Of a stretch of DNA of 64,000 bases, positions 46,540 through 58,196 are shown piece by piece. Source of the DNA: Spongilla lacustris (taxonomy: Eukaryota > Porifera > Demospongiae > Spongillida > Spongillidae). The notes below the pieces were generated by a model. It was given only the letters and a program-made list of their open reading frames with translations, made no database searches and was not told the DNA's origin. The stretch lies in the NCBI GenBank assembly GCA_949361645.1, contig OX442418.1, forward strand, positions 3,677,771 to 3,741,770, read 5' to 3'. The translations under genes and the position numbers were made by a program. Numbering within the stretch: the stretch's first letter is position 1; every line of letters starts with the position of its first letter.

Positions 46540-47570
46540 GTATTATTTACCAACTGTAGTGTTGTACACATGTACATGTGGTCCATGCCACACAGAGAAG
46601 TATGATATAAATGAGTGTGCAAAATATGGCAATATCATTACATTATACAATAACACTGGAAAGATGTGCAGTGATACTTACCCACTGTAGTGTTGTACAT
46701 GTAGTCCATAATAGAAGAGAAGGAAGGTATAAATGAGTGTGCAAGAAATGACATCATCATTTAATTGATGATACTTACCCCCTGTAGTGTTGGACATGAA
46801 GTCCATAGCACACATAATACATGTATAAAAGAAACAAGACATATATGAAAATGAGAGTGCAAGAAATGAAATTATCATTAAATCCTATAAATACTAGAGC
46901 AACACTGGGAACATGTGCGATGATACATGCATATATGTATACCACGTGCAGTGCTGAACACATGGACATGTAGACCATACACAAATGCAGTACACAAATG
47001 GGAAACAAGGTACAAACAACTGTGCAAGAAATCAATATACACATATACATGTACATACTGGGACCATGTGCATGATACTTACAGTCTTTTGTAAATAATG
47101 TAGATGAAGTCCATAGCACACATAATAGAAGAGAAGGAAGATATAAATGAATGTGCAAGAAATGACATCATCATTAAATCATACACATATCATACAACAC
47201 AGTGGGAACATATACAGTGATACCTACCGCCTGTAGTGTTGTACATGTACATGTAGTCCATAGCACACATAATACAAGATAAGGATGATATAAATGAGTG
47301 CATAAGAAATGCCTCATAATACAACACTTGGATCATGTGCAGTGCTACTTACCTCCTGTAGTGTTGTACATGTAGTCCATAGCACATACATGTATAACAG
47401 AAAAGAAGGAAGATATAAATGAATAAAATATCACATTTGTATTTCTATCAAATATTAAAAGATCATTGAAACAGATGCAATTGGAAGTGTATGTAGTATG
47501 TAGTGTTGTCATGTAGTCCATGCCACAATAACAAATATAAATGAATGAACATACATGTAAATACGTTCAC
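46540..47570 (-). repeat. Splice-site-bearing tandem array, proximal block
   Basis: Seven or eight diverged units of about 110-160 bases. On the minus strand each holds a pyrimidine-rich stretch, CACTACAG, two variable bases, then GGTAAGT. Units are visible near 46,557, 46,676, 46,775, 47,222, 47,350 and, decayed, near 46,965, 47,080 and 47,500. See the distal block for structure. Confidence 0.8.
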
Positions 47571-48614
47571 AAGATGATTTTAACAACAACATGTCAATCA
47601 GGTTTATGTGGGAACTGTCCAACACTAGCTGCATACCCACATAAACAATGCAATGTCTAGCTGTAATAGTAGACAGAAATGATAGTGTCAGCAGAAAGAG
47701 GTTAATAGGGTATTCAGCTGTGTTGGGTACGTCATAAGAAAGTATTTGATTTATCAAGAGTTAAGTCAGTAACTCTCATATAGGATTTGACCCCGATTAT
47801 GAATGTCATTAAAAACAAGGGACTCCTATTGATCGGATAGCTTAGCTCTTTGTCATCGTCGCACAAACAGTCAATTTTGTGCTTGTTTGATGTCACAAAA
47901 CCACGTGGTTGTGGAAAGTTTTAAGAAATGTCAATCACACCAATAGCTTCAGAATTCATTGGCATTCTCGCTTCAGTGGTCAAAATGTACCGAGCTACAC
48001 TGTATATATTGGTGGTTGTGTTAGCAAATGATGTATATTTAAGCATCCTGTATCTGACAGGACTTAAAACGATCAAATAGTTTAGAACTTGGTCATGTTT
48101 TGCTCAAGTACAAGTAGTTATACACGTAATCCAATGCGTACGGTCTGGGCACTAAACCTAATATTAGTGGTAATTCACCTATTGAAATTATGGCATGTAT
48201 CCGGCCGGTTAGCAATTTGGGCACTATTTAATAATCATTCGCTTTGACACGCGTACGCTGTTTGTAACTTAGTGATGCTGTTTTATTTTGCAAAATGCCT
48301 TCACGTCAGGAAAAGAAGTAAGTCAAACGACAAGCAAAGTACCTCAAAACTCGAGACGACATATTAGATTCAGCTCAATCTAGCGAGCTATAAAGCCGAG
48401 CCTGAAAAGAAAACGGGCCTCTCAACGTGTAAACTATCGAGCAGAGCCTGAATCTAGACCTATCGTGATGTAGCTAGCTATCACAATAATTATTAAAATA
48501 ATTATATTATTACTACGCTTGACACGTACGTACATAACTATCTCCTACATTTACACTATTACAGTATGGTACCCAAATGATCCATTGCGCTACTATAAAC
48601 AAAAAAGAATGATG
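47571..48614. other. No gene recognised
   Basis: AT-rich spacer inside the presumed intron, without recognisable features. Confidence 0.4.
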
Positions 48615-48884
48615 AAAATCATTCTCTATGAGAAAGTTGGTGGTATATTGGATTTGTAGGCAAAGGTGGTGTAAAAAGGAAGGAAAAAAGGGTCTAATCA
48701 TAAGGAAAAATGTAATAGTCCTATATTTAGCACATTTCTAGAATATTACAAGTATGTTATTTGTGTGCTAAATATAGGACTATTACATTTTCCCTTATAT
48801 GATTAAACACTTGTTTCCTTCCTTTTTACACCACCTTTGCCTTCAAATCCTATATAGCACCAACTTTCTCATAGAGAATGATTT
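48615..48884. mobile_element. 270-base palindromic MITE, copy B
   Basis: Inverted arms AAAATCATTCTCTATGAGAA and its complement. The internal blocks GGATTTGTAGGCAAAGGTGG and TTTAGCACA match copy A at 40,798-41,064. Confidence 0.8.
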
Positions 48885-48993
48885 TTATTTACTTGTTACC
48901 GAAAGCTAACTACAATAGTACATACAAGCAAACCATTTACATGTACATATCTGTACCACATTATTGTAAACATGTGGCATAAAATCAGCATAC

Positions 48994-49101
48994 CCAAACT
49001 CTATATTCCATACTATTAATATTAGCTCCAGCCTGGACAAGAATAGTGATAACTGAGGAGTGACCGCGTCTTGCTGCAAAGTGAAGTGGTGTAGCTTCAA
49101 C
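48994..49101 (-). CDS. Ankyrin-repeat exon
   Basis: Minus-strand exon of 108 bases, phase 0, acceptor 'ttatatgtag' and donor 'tgg|gtatgc'. It reads VEATPLHFAARRGHSSVITI then LVQAGANINSMEYRVW, one full ankyrin repeat. It starts at the same repeat position (V-x-x-TPLH) and phase as the ROCO exon at 8,318, on the same strand and upstream in transcription order. It could therefore be an earlier exon of that gene. It may instead belong to another ankyrin gene or be a lone remnant. Intron sequence on both sides resembles the units of the surrounding array. Confidence 0.65.
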
Positions 49102-49189
49102 CTACATATAATAACAGACATATCTATTGAATGGAACCTGTTATTAATGGGATGATATAAATGAGTGGGCAAAACATACATCATTATTA

Positions 49190-51230
49190 AATGCTACAGC
49201 TACATACATGTACAAGTAAATGTGCAGTGATACTTACCAGCTGTAGTGTTGTACATGTAGTCCATCGCACACATAATAGAAGAGAAGGAAGATATAAATG
49301 AATGCATAAGAAATGACATCATAATTAAATTATACACATATTCATACAACACTGGAAACATGTGCAGTGCTACTTACATACTGCAGTGTTGTACATGTAG
49401 TCCATCGCACACATAATAGAAGAGAAGGTAGATATAAATGAATGCATAAGAAATGACATCATCATTAAATAATACACATACTCATACAACACTGGGAACA
49501 TGTGCAGTGATACTTACCCACTGTAGTGTTGTACATGTAGTCCATAGCATACATAATAAAAGAGAAGGAAGATATCAATGAGTGTGCAAGAAATGACATC
49601 ATCATTAAATTATCATACAACACTGGGAACATGTGCAGTGATACCTACCCACTGTTGTGTTGTACATGTAGTCCATAGCACAGAAGGAAGATATAAATGA
49701 GTGTGCAATAAATGACATCATAATTAAATTATACACATACTCATACAACACTCTAAACATGTGCAGTGACACTTACCCTCTGTAGTGTTGTACATGTAGT
49801 CCATAGCACACATAATGAAGAGAAGGAAGATATAGATGAGTCAGTGTGCAAGAAATGACATTATCATTAAATTATACACATACTCATACAACACTGCACT
49901 GGGAACATGTACAGTGATACTGACCTCCTGTAGTGTTGGACATTTAGTTCATAGCACACATAATAAAAGAATAGGAAGATATAAATAAGTGTGCAAGAAA
50001 TTACATCACCATTCACTGGGAACATGTGCAGTGATACTTACCTCCTGTAGTGTTTTACATGTAGTCCATAGCACACATAATAAAATAATAGGAAAATATA
50101 AATAAGTGTGCAAGAAATTACATCACCATTCACTGGGAACATGTGCAGTGATACTTACCTCCTGTAGTGTTTTACATGTAGTCCATAGCACACATAATAG
50201 AAGAGAAGGAAGATATAAATGAGTGTGCAAGAAATGACATCATCATTAAATTATGTACATACTCATACAACACTGGGAACATGTGCAGTGATACTTACCA
50301 GCTGTAGTGTTGTACATGTAGTCCATAACACACATAATAAAAGAGAAGGAAGATATCAATGAGTGTGCAAGAAATGACATCATCATTAAATTATCATACA
50401 ACACTGGGAACATGTGCAGTGATACCTACCCACTGTTGTGTTGTACATGTAGTCCATAGCACAGAAGGAAGATATAAATGAGTGTGCAATAAATGACATC
50501 ATAATTAAATTATACACATACTCATACAACACTCTAAACATGTGCAGTGATACTTACCCTCTGTAGTGTTGTACATTTAGTCCATAGCACACATAATGAA
50601 GAGAAGGAAGATATAGATGAGTCAGTGTGCAAGAAATGACATTATCATTAAATTATACACATACTCATACAACACTGCACTGGGAACATGTACAGTGATA
50701 CTTACCTCCTGTAGTGTTGGACATTTAGTTCATAGCACACATAATAAAAGAATAGGAAGATATAAATAAGTGTGCAAGAAATTACATCACCATTCACTGG
50801 GAACATGTGCAGTGATACTTACCTCCTGTAGTGTTGTACATGTAGTCCATAGCACACATAATAAAATAATAGGAAAATATAAATAAGTGTGCAAGAAATT
50901 ACATCACCATTCACTGGGAACATGTGCAGTGATACTTACCTCCTGAAGTGTTTTACATGTAGTCCATAGCACATATAATAGAAGAGAAGGAAGATATAAA
51001 TGAGTGTGCAAGAAATGACGTCATCATTAAATTATGCACATACTCATACAACACTGGGAACATGTGCAGTGATACTTACCAGCTGTAGTGTTGTACATGT
51101 AGTCCATAACACACATAATAGAAGAGAAGGAAGATATAAATGAGTGTGCAAGAAATGACATCATCACCATACTCATACAACATACTTACCAGCTGTAGTG
51201 GTGTACATATAGTCCATTGCACACATAGAA
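49190..51230 (-). repeat. Splice-site-bearing tandem array, distal block
   Basis: About 14 units, many 118-145 bases long. Read on the minus strand a unit runs: CACTCATTTATATCTTCC, TTCTCTTCTATTATGTG, TATGGACTACATGTACAACA, CTACAG, two variable bases, GGTAAGTATCACTGCACATG. No AG occurs for roughly 80-100 bases before CTACAG. The variable pair is CT, TA, TG, TG, AG, GA, GA, GA, CT, TG, AG, GA, GA, GA, CT, CT in coordinate order. A 781-base block of six units is duplicated (about 49,600-50,380 and 50,381-51,160). Confidence 0.85.
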
Positions 51231-51240
51231 GGAAGGTTTG

Positions 51241-52430
51241 TATATGTAAATAACTGACATCGCATTTTGAATATAATATATAAGTCTACATGCTGTATTG
51301 TTAACCCTCTTTTCGTTGCTTTACTCAAGCTTCTTTCTGCCATACGTATACCCCTCTCAATCTATCAGAACTTTCATGCACCACATAAACTGCCCATAAA
51401 CATGGCAGCATTACTATCATACCCAAGAAAGACAGATAGTTGGTTGCCTTTAGAAGGAGGTCTTGAATGTAAAAACCATAGACGGTGATATTGGTACATG
51501 GAATACTTGTTGCTGAAAGGAGTTGACTGACCCTGGATGCCAAAAAAGCCAATATTTGGAAAATGGAGCACTTGCCCACTTCCTTAAAGAGTAAGAGGAT
51601 GAAGAGCAGGTCACTTGCAGTAGCCAGCATGAAGTCCAAATCTGATGCCTGTGGATTTTTTTCACTTCGAGAGCTCTTTGCTATGCCCTTTCACAGATTG
51701 CTAGCTTCTGACACCATTCCATAAGAGTGTGCATTCTAATAGGACTAGTGAATCAATTACTAAACATTGCCATTTGATTACAAGTTGATTTAAAAATCTG
51801 AAGTGATGGGGGTGAGTGTTATGTATGAGTACCTGTTGAGGGCTTTATAACACACCAGTAGAGCAAACCCTCATTTCATAGTTTAACCCAGGCTTTCTAC
51901 CTTTCCTATACTTCTCAATCCTTCCATGCACCTCTCTGTACCTAATCACTGATAGACCTTAAAATTTGTAGAAGCTTTGTTATACCATGCACATACACAA
52001 TACCTAATTCTCTACATTCCATAAGAACATGCATACACGTGGGCTTCAAATGGAACTAGTGAATCAACTTGCTATTAGGCTACAAGTTGAGTGAGTGGTT
52101 AACAATGATGTGAGATGTGGCTATGCTTTGATCCACAAGTGTTACTATTGAGTACCTGATGTGGGCATGTTGCATACCTGCATAGCTAACCCTCTTAGGC
52201 TTCCTAGCTTCTCCTCTCAATCCATCAATCTTACCATTCACCTCTCTCTACCATACACTTTTAAATTTGTGGCAGCATTATTACATCATACACATACACG
52301 TACACAATACCTAACACTGAACAGCATTCCGCATACATGTGTGCTTCTATTAAGACTAATGAATCAATCACAAGACTACATGTACATATACAATGCAAGT
52401 TGAGTTGTTAAAAATCAGAACAGATGAGAT
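51241..52430. repeat. Degenerate 330-base repeats, no gene recognised
   Basis: Three loose copies starting near 51,299, 51,860 and 52,185 share 'aaccctc', 'cttctc-tcaat', 'ttccatgcacctctct' and 'tgaatcaa'. A minus-strand open frame (51,639-51,325, hydrophobic) crosses one copy and is not recognisable. Confidence 0.5.
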
Positions 52431-52433
52431 TGT

Positions 52434-52770
52434 TGGCCTTCTCCCTATACTGTTGGCCTTCTCCCTATACTGTTGGCCTTCTCCCTATACTGTTGGCCTT
52501 CTCCCTATACTGTTGGCCTTCTCCCTATACTGTTGGCCTTCTCCCTATACTGTTGGCCTTCTCCCTATACTGTTGGCCTTCTCCCTATACTGTTGGCCTT
52601 CTCCCTATACTGTTGGCCTTCTCACTATACTGTTGGCCTTCTTCCTATACTGTTGGCCTTCTTCCTATACTGTTGGCCTTCTCCCTATACTGTTCAGTGT
52701 TGGCCTTCTCCCTATAGTGTTGGCCTTCTCCCTATACTGTTGGCCTTTACCCTATACTGTTGGCCTTCTC
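52434..52770. repeat. 20-bp minisatellite
   Basis: About 16-17 copies of 'ctgttggccttctccctata', near perfect at first and degenerate toward 52,690-52,770. Three plus-strand frames stay open through it because 20 is not a multiple of three; these are artefacts. Confidence 0.95.
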
Positions 52771-52863
52771 AGTTAGCAGTATCAATTCTGGGGCACATTT
52801 TACTTCTGAGGGAGACATGGGCTTTTCTAGTGACACAATGTACTACCTGAAGTTGTCAGCCAC

Positions 52864-53205
52864 ATGATGATGCAATTAGCACAAACAAGTGCATTGCATG
52901 GGCTACTGGCTGTGAGAGAAGTTCCAAACACAGAGGATGCCAGTGGGGGCCTAGTGCAATCAGGACAGTGTACAGTTGATGTACATGTATATGTGTCTGA
53001 TAAGTGTACTTGCCCACTCCTGATTGATGGGTTTGATGGTTTAGCTGCCTTTACTTTTGAGGTGAACAGTATATGCCATTTTATACATATTAATGTTACT
53101 TGCACTTCTGAGTTGAGTAAGCTAGCCACTGAAATGAGGCAAACTTTTATTTTTGGAACACCATTTTTGAGAGTTGTAGTACATGTACATCATCGTTTAT
53201 GTTGA
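52864..53205 (+). CDS. Hypothetical ORF of 113 residues
   Basis: A moderately well-composed open frame after the minisatellite (LLAVREVPNTEDASGGLVQS, then CTCPLLIDGFDGLAAFTFEV). I do not recognise a family and see no convincing start context or splice sites. It may be an exon or chance. Confidence 0.2.
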   Translation: MMMQLAQTSALHGLLAVREVPNTEDASGGLVQSGQCTVDVHVYVSDKCTCPLLIDGFDGLAAFTFEVNSICHFIHINVTCTSELSKLATEMRQTFIFGTPFLRVVVHVHHRLC

Positions 53206-54011
53206 CCGATACTGAGCTATTAAGAAGTGTTCTGCCACCTCCTTACACTGATATACAGTGCACCTTCTCTTCCCACGATGGTCAACCACTCGTTTCCTAC
53301 ACATTCTACCAAGTTGCTTGATGCGGCGCAGTAATCCATCATTTGCCCATATTAAGTTGCAAGCGTGTCATTTATTCATGAAAATGCAAATATCACAGCA
53401 AGAGAAAAATTATCATTCTCGTCTTTTGGTATACATAGCCTTTTGCCCCCATCTTTTCACTTTACGAAAATGCCAAACTTGCTGAGTTCTTGCTGGAGCT
53501 GCTGTACAACATCCAAAAACTGAAGGTCATATTCCGATACACGCGGACATAATTTAATCACTTCCTTGTCTACTGACACATTAGATGACATAAGATCAAC
53601 ACATGCGGACATATTTTAGAAGAGGAATGTTAGAAGATGTGGAACTATATTTGATTTTTTATCAGTGTTAATACAGTGTGTAAAAAGGGCTGTTATACAC
53701 TAGTGTATAACATCAATTAGCAGTGTATAACACTGCGTATTGAGACGTTATACACAAGTATACGTAATAACGTCTATATGCACACTGTTACGTAGTACTG
53801 TATAACAATACCTTTTTCATAGTGAAATAGACCTCTGATAAAACGACTGCGATAATGAGCTCATTAAAAGTTGTGTTAAGAACCCGTACAGTATGTTCTT
53901 AATACGCAACCTAATTTCCAACTCCGAACAACCGTGAACCACAGGTACCATTCAATAATTAGTTGAGAGATGAGATAAGCTTGTCCAGGGGTGCTTATAT
54001 ATATATATATA
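53206..54011. other. No gene recognised; cluster of short palindromes
   Basis: At 53,692-53,711 lies the exact palindrome GTTATACAC-TA-GTGTATAAC. It is followed by CAGTGTATAACACTG near 53,720 and ACGTTATACAC with a matching inverted TATACGTAATAACGT near 53,745-53,775. The region could form several small hairpins or be a decayed palindromic element. Confidence 0.5.
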
Positions 54012-54829
54012 TGGGACAGTTTCCGCGAAAATGTCACCCTTTTATAACATTATAATGTTATAAAAATGCTTCATGTTTGAATGAATATATCTTCCGAACG
54101 CTAAACGCAATCAACTTCCTATTTTCAACAGTTCATACTACACCGATTCTCTATGAAGAATTAAATTTTGGAGTCTTGCATTTGCTCCACGCCAGTATTG
54201 CAACGTTTGATACCCCACTGGGTTCAAACCCGCCATAACTTTAGGTAGGAGTAATCAAATCGCTTCAAATTCGGTTTGTAGGTACAGAGGTCCTATACTT
54301 ATCGATTTGTACTGTTCGTTAATTTTTATGCCATCCGTTACGGAGATACAGTTGAACAAAGTACGTCCACTTTTCCCGCTCGATTCGCGCCAAAGATTTT
54401 GGCAAATCGCGTCCCGCTCAGTGTATGTGGAGGCGGTTGTTATATCATTGGCGCGGATCGAGCGGGAAAAGTGGACGTACTTTGTTCAACTGTATCACCG
54501 TAACGGATTGCATAAAAATTAACGAACAGTACAAATCGATGGGTATAAGACCTCTGTACCTACAAACCGAATTTGAAGCGATTTGATTACTCCTACCTAA
54601 AGTTATAGTGGGTTTGAACCTGGTCGAGTATCGAACGTTGCAATACTGGCGTGGAGCAAGTGCAAGACTCCAAAATGTAACTTGTCGTAGAGAAATGGTG
54701 CAGTATAAACTGCTGAAAATAGGAAGTCGATAGCGTTTAGCGTTCAGAAGATATAACGATTCAAACATGAAGCATTTTTATAACATTATAATGTTATAGA
54801 AGGGTGACATTTTCGCGGAAACTGTCCCA
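54012..54829. mobile_element. TGGGACAGT foldback element, second complete copy
   Basis: An 818-base inverted repeat starting TGGGACAGTTTCCGCGAAAA and ending with its complement, inserted in a run of AT so that TA flanks both ends. Same internal blocks as the copy at 12,960. Each arm carries 'taacattataatgttata'. The centre (54,380-54,480) holds the inverted 'cgctcgattcgcgcc' blocks. Confidence 0.9.
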
Positions 54830-54861
54830 TATATATATATATATATAATTATATATATATA

Positions 54862-55260
54862 CCGGGTGTCCACGAAAGAACGCAATGCTTTTGAACGGGA
54901 ATAACTTTTGATAGGAGTACGAAAAAAATCTAATATTTAGAAACTAACAACTTGAGGTTAGGCAAATGTGTTTACATTATTTTATTTACAAGTTATTAAC
55001 GATGCTTAATTAACTTTAATAAACACAACAAATTAACAACTTTAAAAGTGAAACCATGTTCAGACACACGTTTCGAAGCCAAAAGCAAAATGATCATATT
55101 TTTATCACCTTTTAAACTGAAAGTAAGAGGCAACAACTATTTCACCACGGTTACGCATGCGCACTTGTTACACTTCATTACATACGCAGGTCCCGTTCCG
55201 AGACTAGTGATGCAACCATTAACGGACCATATTAGCTCCACCCCCTTCAACTTGCACATT
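54862..55260 (+). repeat. Left terminus homologous to the giant element's TIR
   Basis: Matches 14,043-14,450 with roughly two thirds of bases by eye. It begins after TA at 54,860-54,861, only 32 bases from the end of the neighbouring foldback element. A shared word further in, GTGCGCACCAATTAGCA (55,436), is also in the giant element's TIR near 14,490. Confidence 0.7.
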
Positions 55261-57200
55261 ATCACGTGCCACTGAGCCCCACCCCCTCGAATTGATTAAT
55301 TTTTAATTGTTTTTATAAAAATTTAGTCTTAAGCTATCCTTGTGAAATCATAGATACTACCGTACCTGCGGCTGCCGTATTACTACCTCTTCGTAAAAGA
55401 AAACATACACCCGCCGTAGGTCATTCATACGGGCGGTGCGCACCAATTAGCATTCTTGCTACGTGTTGTGGACGAGATCGAGATTGTCATTCGCCTTACG
55501 TACCGGGGTAGTACAGAACCACACTGGAGAATGTCTTCGATGCAAATGGTTGGTGAGTTAAAGGTACGAACGACTGGGTGCCTATTGGCATACAATGTAC
55601 GCACGGCCTACGGGTACACGCACACATTGGTGCAGTTCATGCATCAAGCAAACTATACATCCTTTCAGCTAGCTCTAACTGGTATATGCCCGTAACACTA
55701 GAGAAGCCGCGTGTATACTGCCTATAGCACCTACTAATATTGAAGCCTAAGGCTTAATTCTTAGTGTGCTGTTTAGTTACCGATGTGTACGTGTGTGAAA
55801 AAAGTGCCGAACTGTTTGAGCATTCTTTTCAACAGTATTCAATGTCATAGGAACTGTAGATATGGCTCTCAACTGGTATGTATGTGTATTTATGAGTCAT
55901 GGTGACTTCTGTTCAAATCTGTGATGTGTGCTAAGTCTAATCAGTTTTAAAACCAACGTTGTTCATTAAGAGAGTGAGCAGTTTCACCTACATCAGGACT
56001 ACTCTTTAGCACTTACAACTGGGCATGACTTGTAAACTAATTCTCAGATCTAAATGTAATGTTGAGATGATCTACAAGTGTCAGTGAATTCTGACTTGGT
56101 TGTTTCATGCAAATTTATACTGTTTGTAAAAAAAATATTTGGTGTTGTAGGTGGGTGGTTGAGTAGCTTTGATAAACATTCACATGCTTCCTGTTAGAGC
56201 TTAGTATTTTAATACTAGTCATTTGCGTATTTCCAAAGTATTATTCTCATGCAATGGAAGCAATCTGCTTATATGCTTGTTTGTCACTAAAGAGCATGTC
56301 ACTTTGTCATGGAAGGATGAGCCAACAACGTCACTCACAAAATTTCTACTGTGTGATTGTCCAATCCAAAATACTCACCCAGTAAGGTTACCCTACCCAT
56401 CACCTAAATACTGATGCAACACTGGAAAATACCTAGTAACCTGATTAACGGTTTCCCAGCTAATTTAATTATCAATTATAGCTACGTAACCGCGGAATTT
56501 AATTATTGATATTTGCTATTTTTAGATACAGTGTCATTTTGCACCAAATAACTTTTGAACCGAACGAGTCTTCTGAGTGCAACTTTTGAAATTCAGTTAG
56601 AGAAGTGATTTCTCTACACGCTGGTATGAACTGATTGTTTGTAGCACACTGGTAAGGTATCCGTAACCTACCGTGAGCAAATGAGTCGGTTACCTACAGA
56701 GACGCTGCCGTTGCCATAGACGCTATGAACTTGAAATCTAACTTCTATCGTCGCTGGACTGTTAGGCAAGTATTTAAGGATGAAGGCATGTATTCTATAT
56801 ACGATTTGTGCGTGAAAACAAGCTGAACAGTGCTAGCGTACGTACGAGCGCCGTACATTGAATTGTCCCAACATTATTTATGATGGAGCGTACTTTGAAC
56901 TCCTGCCGTTTTCTTTCTTTAGTAAAGCTGAACACTACTAACTCAGAACATGTTTTCTTGACCCTGAGTCATCTTTATAACGTTTCAAGACACCAATATA
57001 CCACTCGATACGACCGTACCAGCTGTCCTCACATGATGCTCGGACACACCCAAATATTCTACCGTATGGGCGTTATAGAAGTGTATATTTGTGAACGTAA
57101 CGTTGCTCAAACTATGTTGATTCTTGTTCGCATACCTGTCTACAAGCTATGTCTAAGGTTTGGTCTTTATGTGTACGATGGGCGAAAAGTTACACTTGTG
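55261..57200. other. No gene recognised; one repeat block
   Basis: 56,490-56,760 is a diverged relative of 32,105-32,460 (accgcggaatt, then ataacttttgaaccgaacgagt, then ctctacacgct). Open frames at 55,456-55,695 and 56,880-57,203 are not recognisable. Confidence 0.45.
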
Positions 57201-57221
57201 TAACTATCAACATGTTATTTT

Positions 57222-57272
57222 GTCGCTTATAAGCGACGTCCGCGGTGACCGTACGTGTCGCTTATAAGCGAC
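57222..57272. repeat. Twin exact palindromes GTCGCTTATAAGCGAC
   Basis: Two identical 16-base perfect palindromes at 57,222-57,237 and 57,257-57,272. Each is followed by a CGT(C/T)CGCGG stretch, so the unit is repeated with a 35-base period. They could be paired binding sites for a dimeric protein. Confidence 0.85.
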
Positions 57273-57419
57273 GTTCGCGGGGAAACCGTTAAACCTTCAG
57301 GCTACCAAATATGTTTTACCCATCACATTCTCGCAGCAACAGGGCAATACATTTTAAATTCACACCAGCTAGTAACCTCTCTTCCAGCAGTTGTTTGAAC
57401 AAATACAATATTTATCCTC

Positions 57420-58110
57420 CAGTGATACTCGAGGCTTTTGAACCAACATACACATCACATACTAACAACCTAAATACGTAATACTTTGCCATGGTTTGAA
57501 TGTAATTGATCATAATCCCACTTAAATGTACACTCTTACTAGTGCCTAAAAGAACAAACCCACTTCATACATGCATGCATGCAGCTACGCAAATTTACAT
57601 GCCATATCAAAACACCTACCATATTGTCACACCCCACCCAGATATCAAATAATTTCTGAATAACCATAAGATTACATCCTAACACACACACTCAAACACA
57701 AAAACACAAACAACACACACCCATGCACCCACACATCACACAAATGCGTACACATACACATACACACATACACACAAACAAAAACACACACAATCACACA
57801 CACAAACAAACAATGGATACTCCAAAAACTCAAGGCTTTCGAACACATCACATACCAACAACCTAAATGTAATACTTTGTCATAATTTGAATGTAATTGT
57901 TTATAATCCTATTCCTGACTTAAACGTGCACTCTTATTAGTGTCTGATGCAGTGTCTTAAGAACGAACCCACTTGATATGCATGCAGCTACGCAAATTCA
58001 CACGCCATATTAATCATCTCAAAACACCTACCACATTGTCACACCCCATGCAATAAAATATTCTGAATAACCTTGAAATGTTACATCCTTACACACACAT
58101 ACACACCCAA

Positions 58111-58185
<75 letters not shown>

Positions 58186-58196
58186 CGCTGTGGCTC
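57420..58196 (-). repeat. Left arm: two tandem repeat units with (CA)n
   Basis: Two units of about 390 bases. Each starts with 'gaggcttt-gaac' or similar, passes through 'taatactttg-cat', 'cactcttactagtg', 'catgcatgcagctacgcaaa' and 'ttgtcacaccccac', then a CA-rich run (57,680-57,800 and 58,090-58,182). They are inverted copies of the units at 62,340-64,000. Confidence 0.85.

Noticed and set aside
46540..51230. Array interpreted as a CRISPR
   Set aside because: Units are 110-160 bases, diverged, without unique spacers between short identical repeats, and the genome is eukaryotic.
51325..51639. 104-residue hydrophobic minus-strand frame as a membrane protein gene
   Set aside because: It overlaps one of three degenerate 330-base repeats and has no recognisable family or splice context.
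52393..52850. Repetitive LLPILLAFSLYCWPS frames
   Set aside because: Translation of the 20-bp minisatellite in three frames.
56880..57203. 107-residue plus-strand frame as a gene
   Set aside because: No recognisable similarity, ends at a small palindrome, no regulatory context; could be chance.
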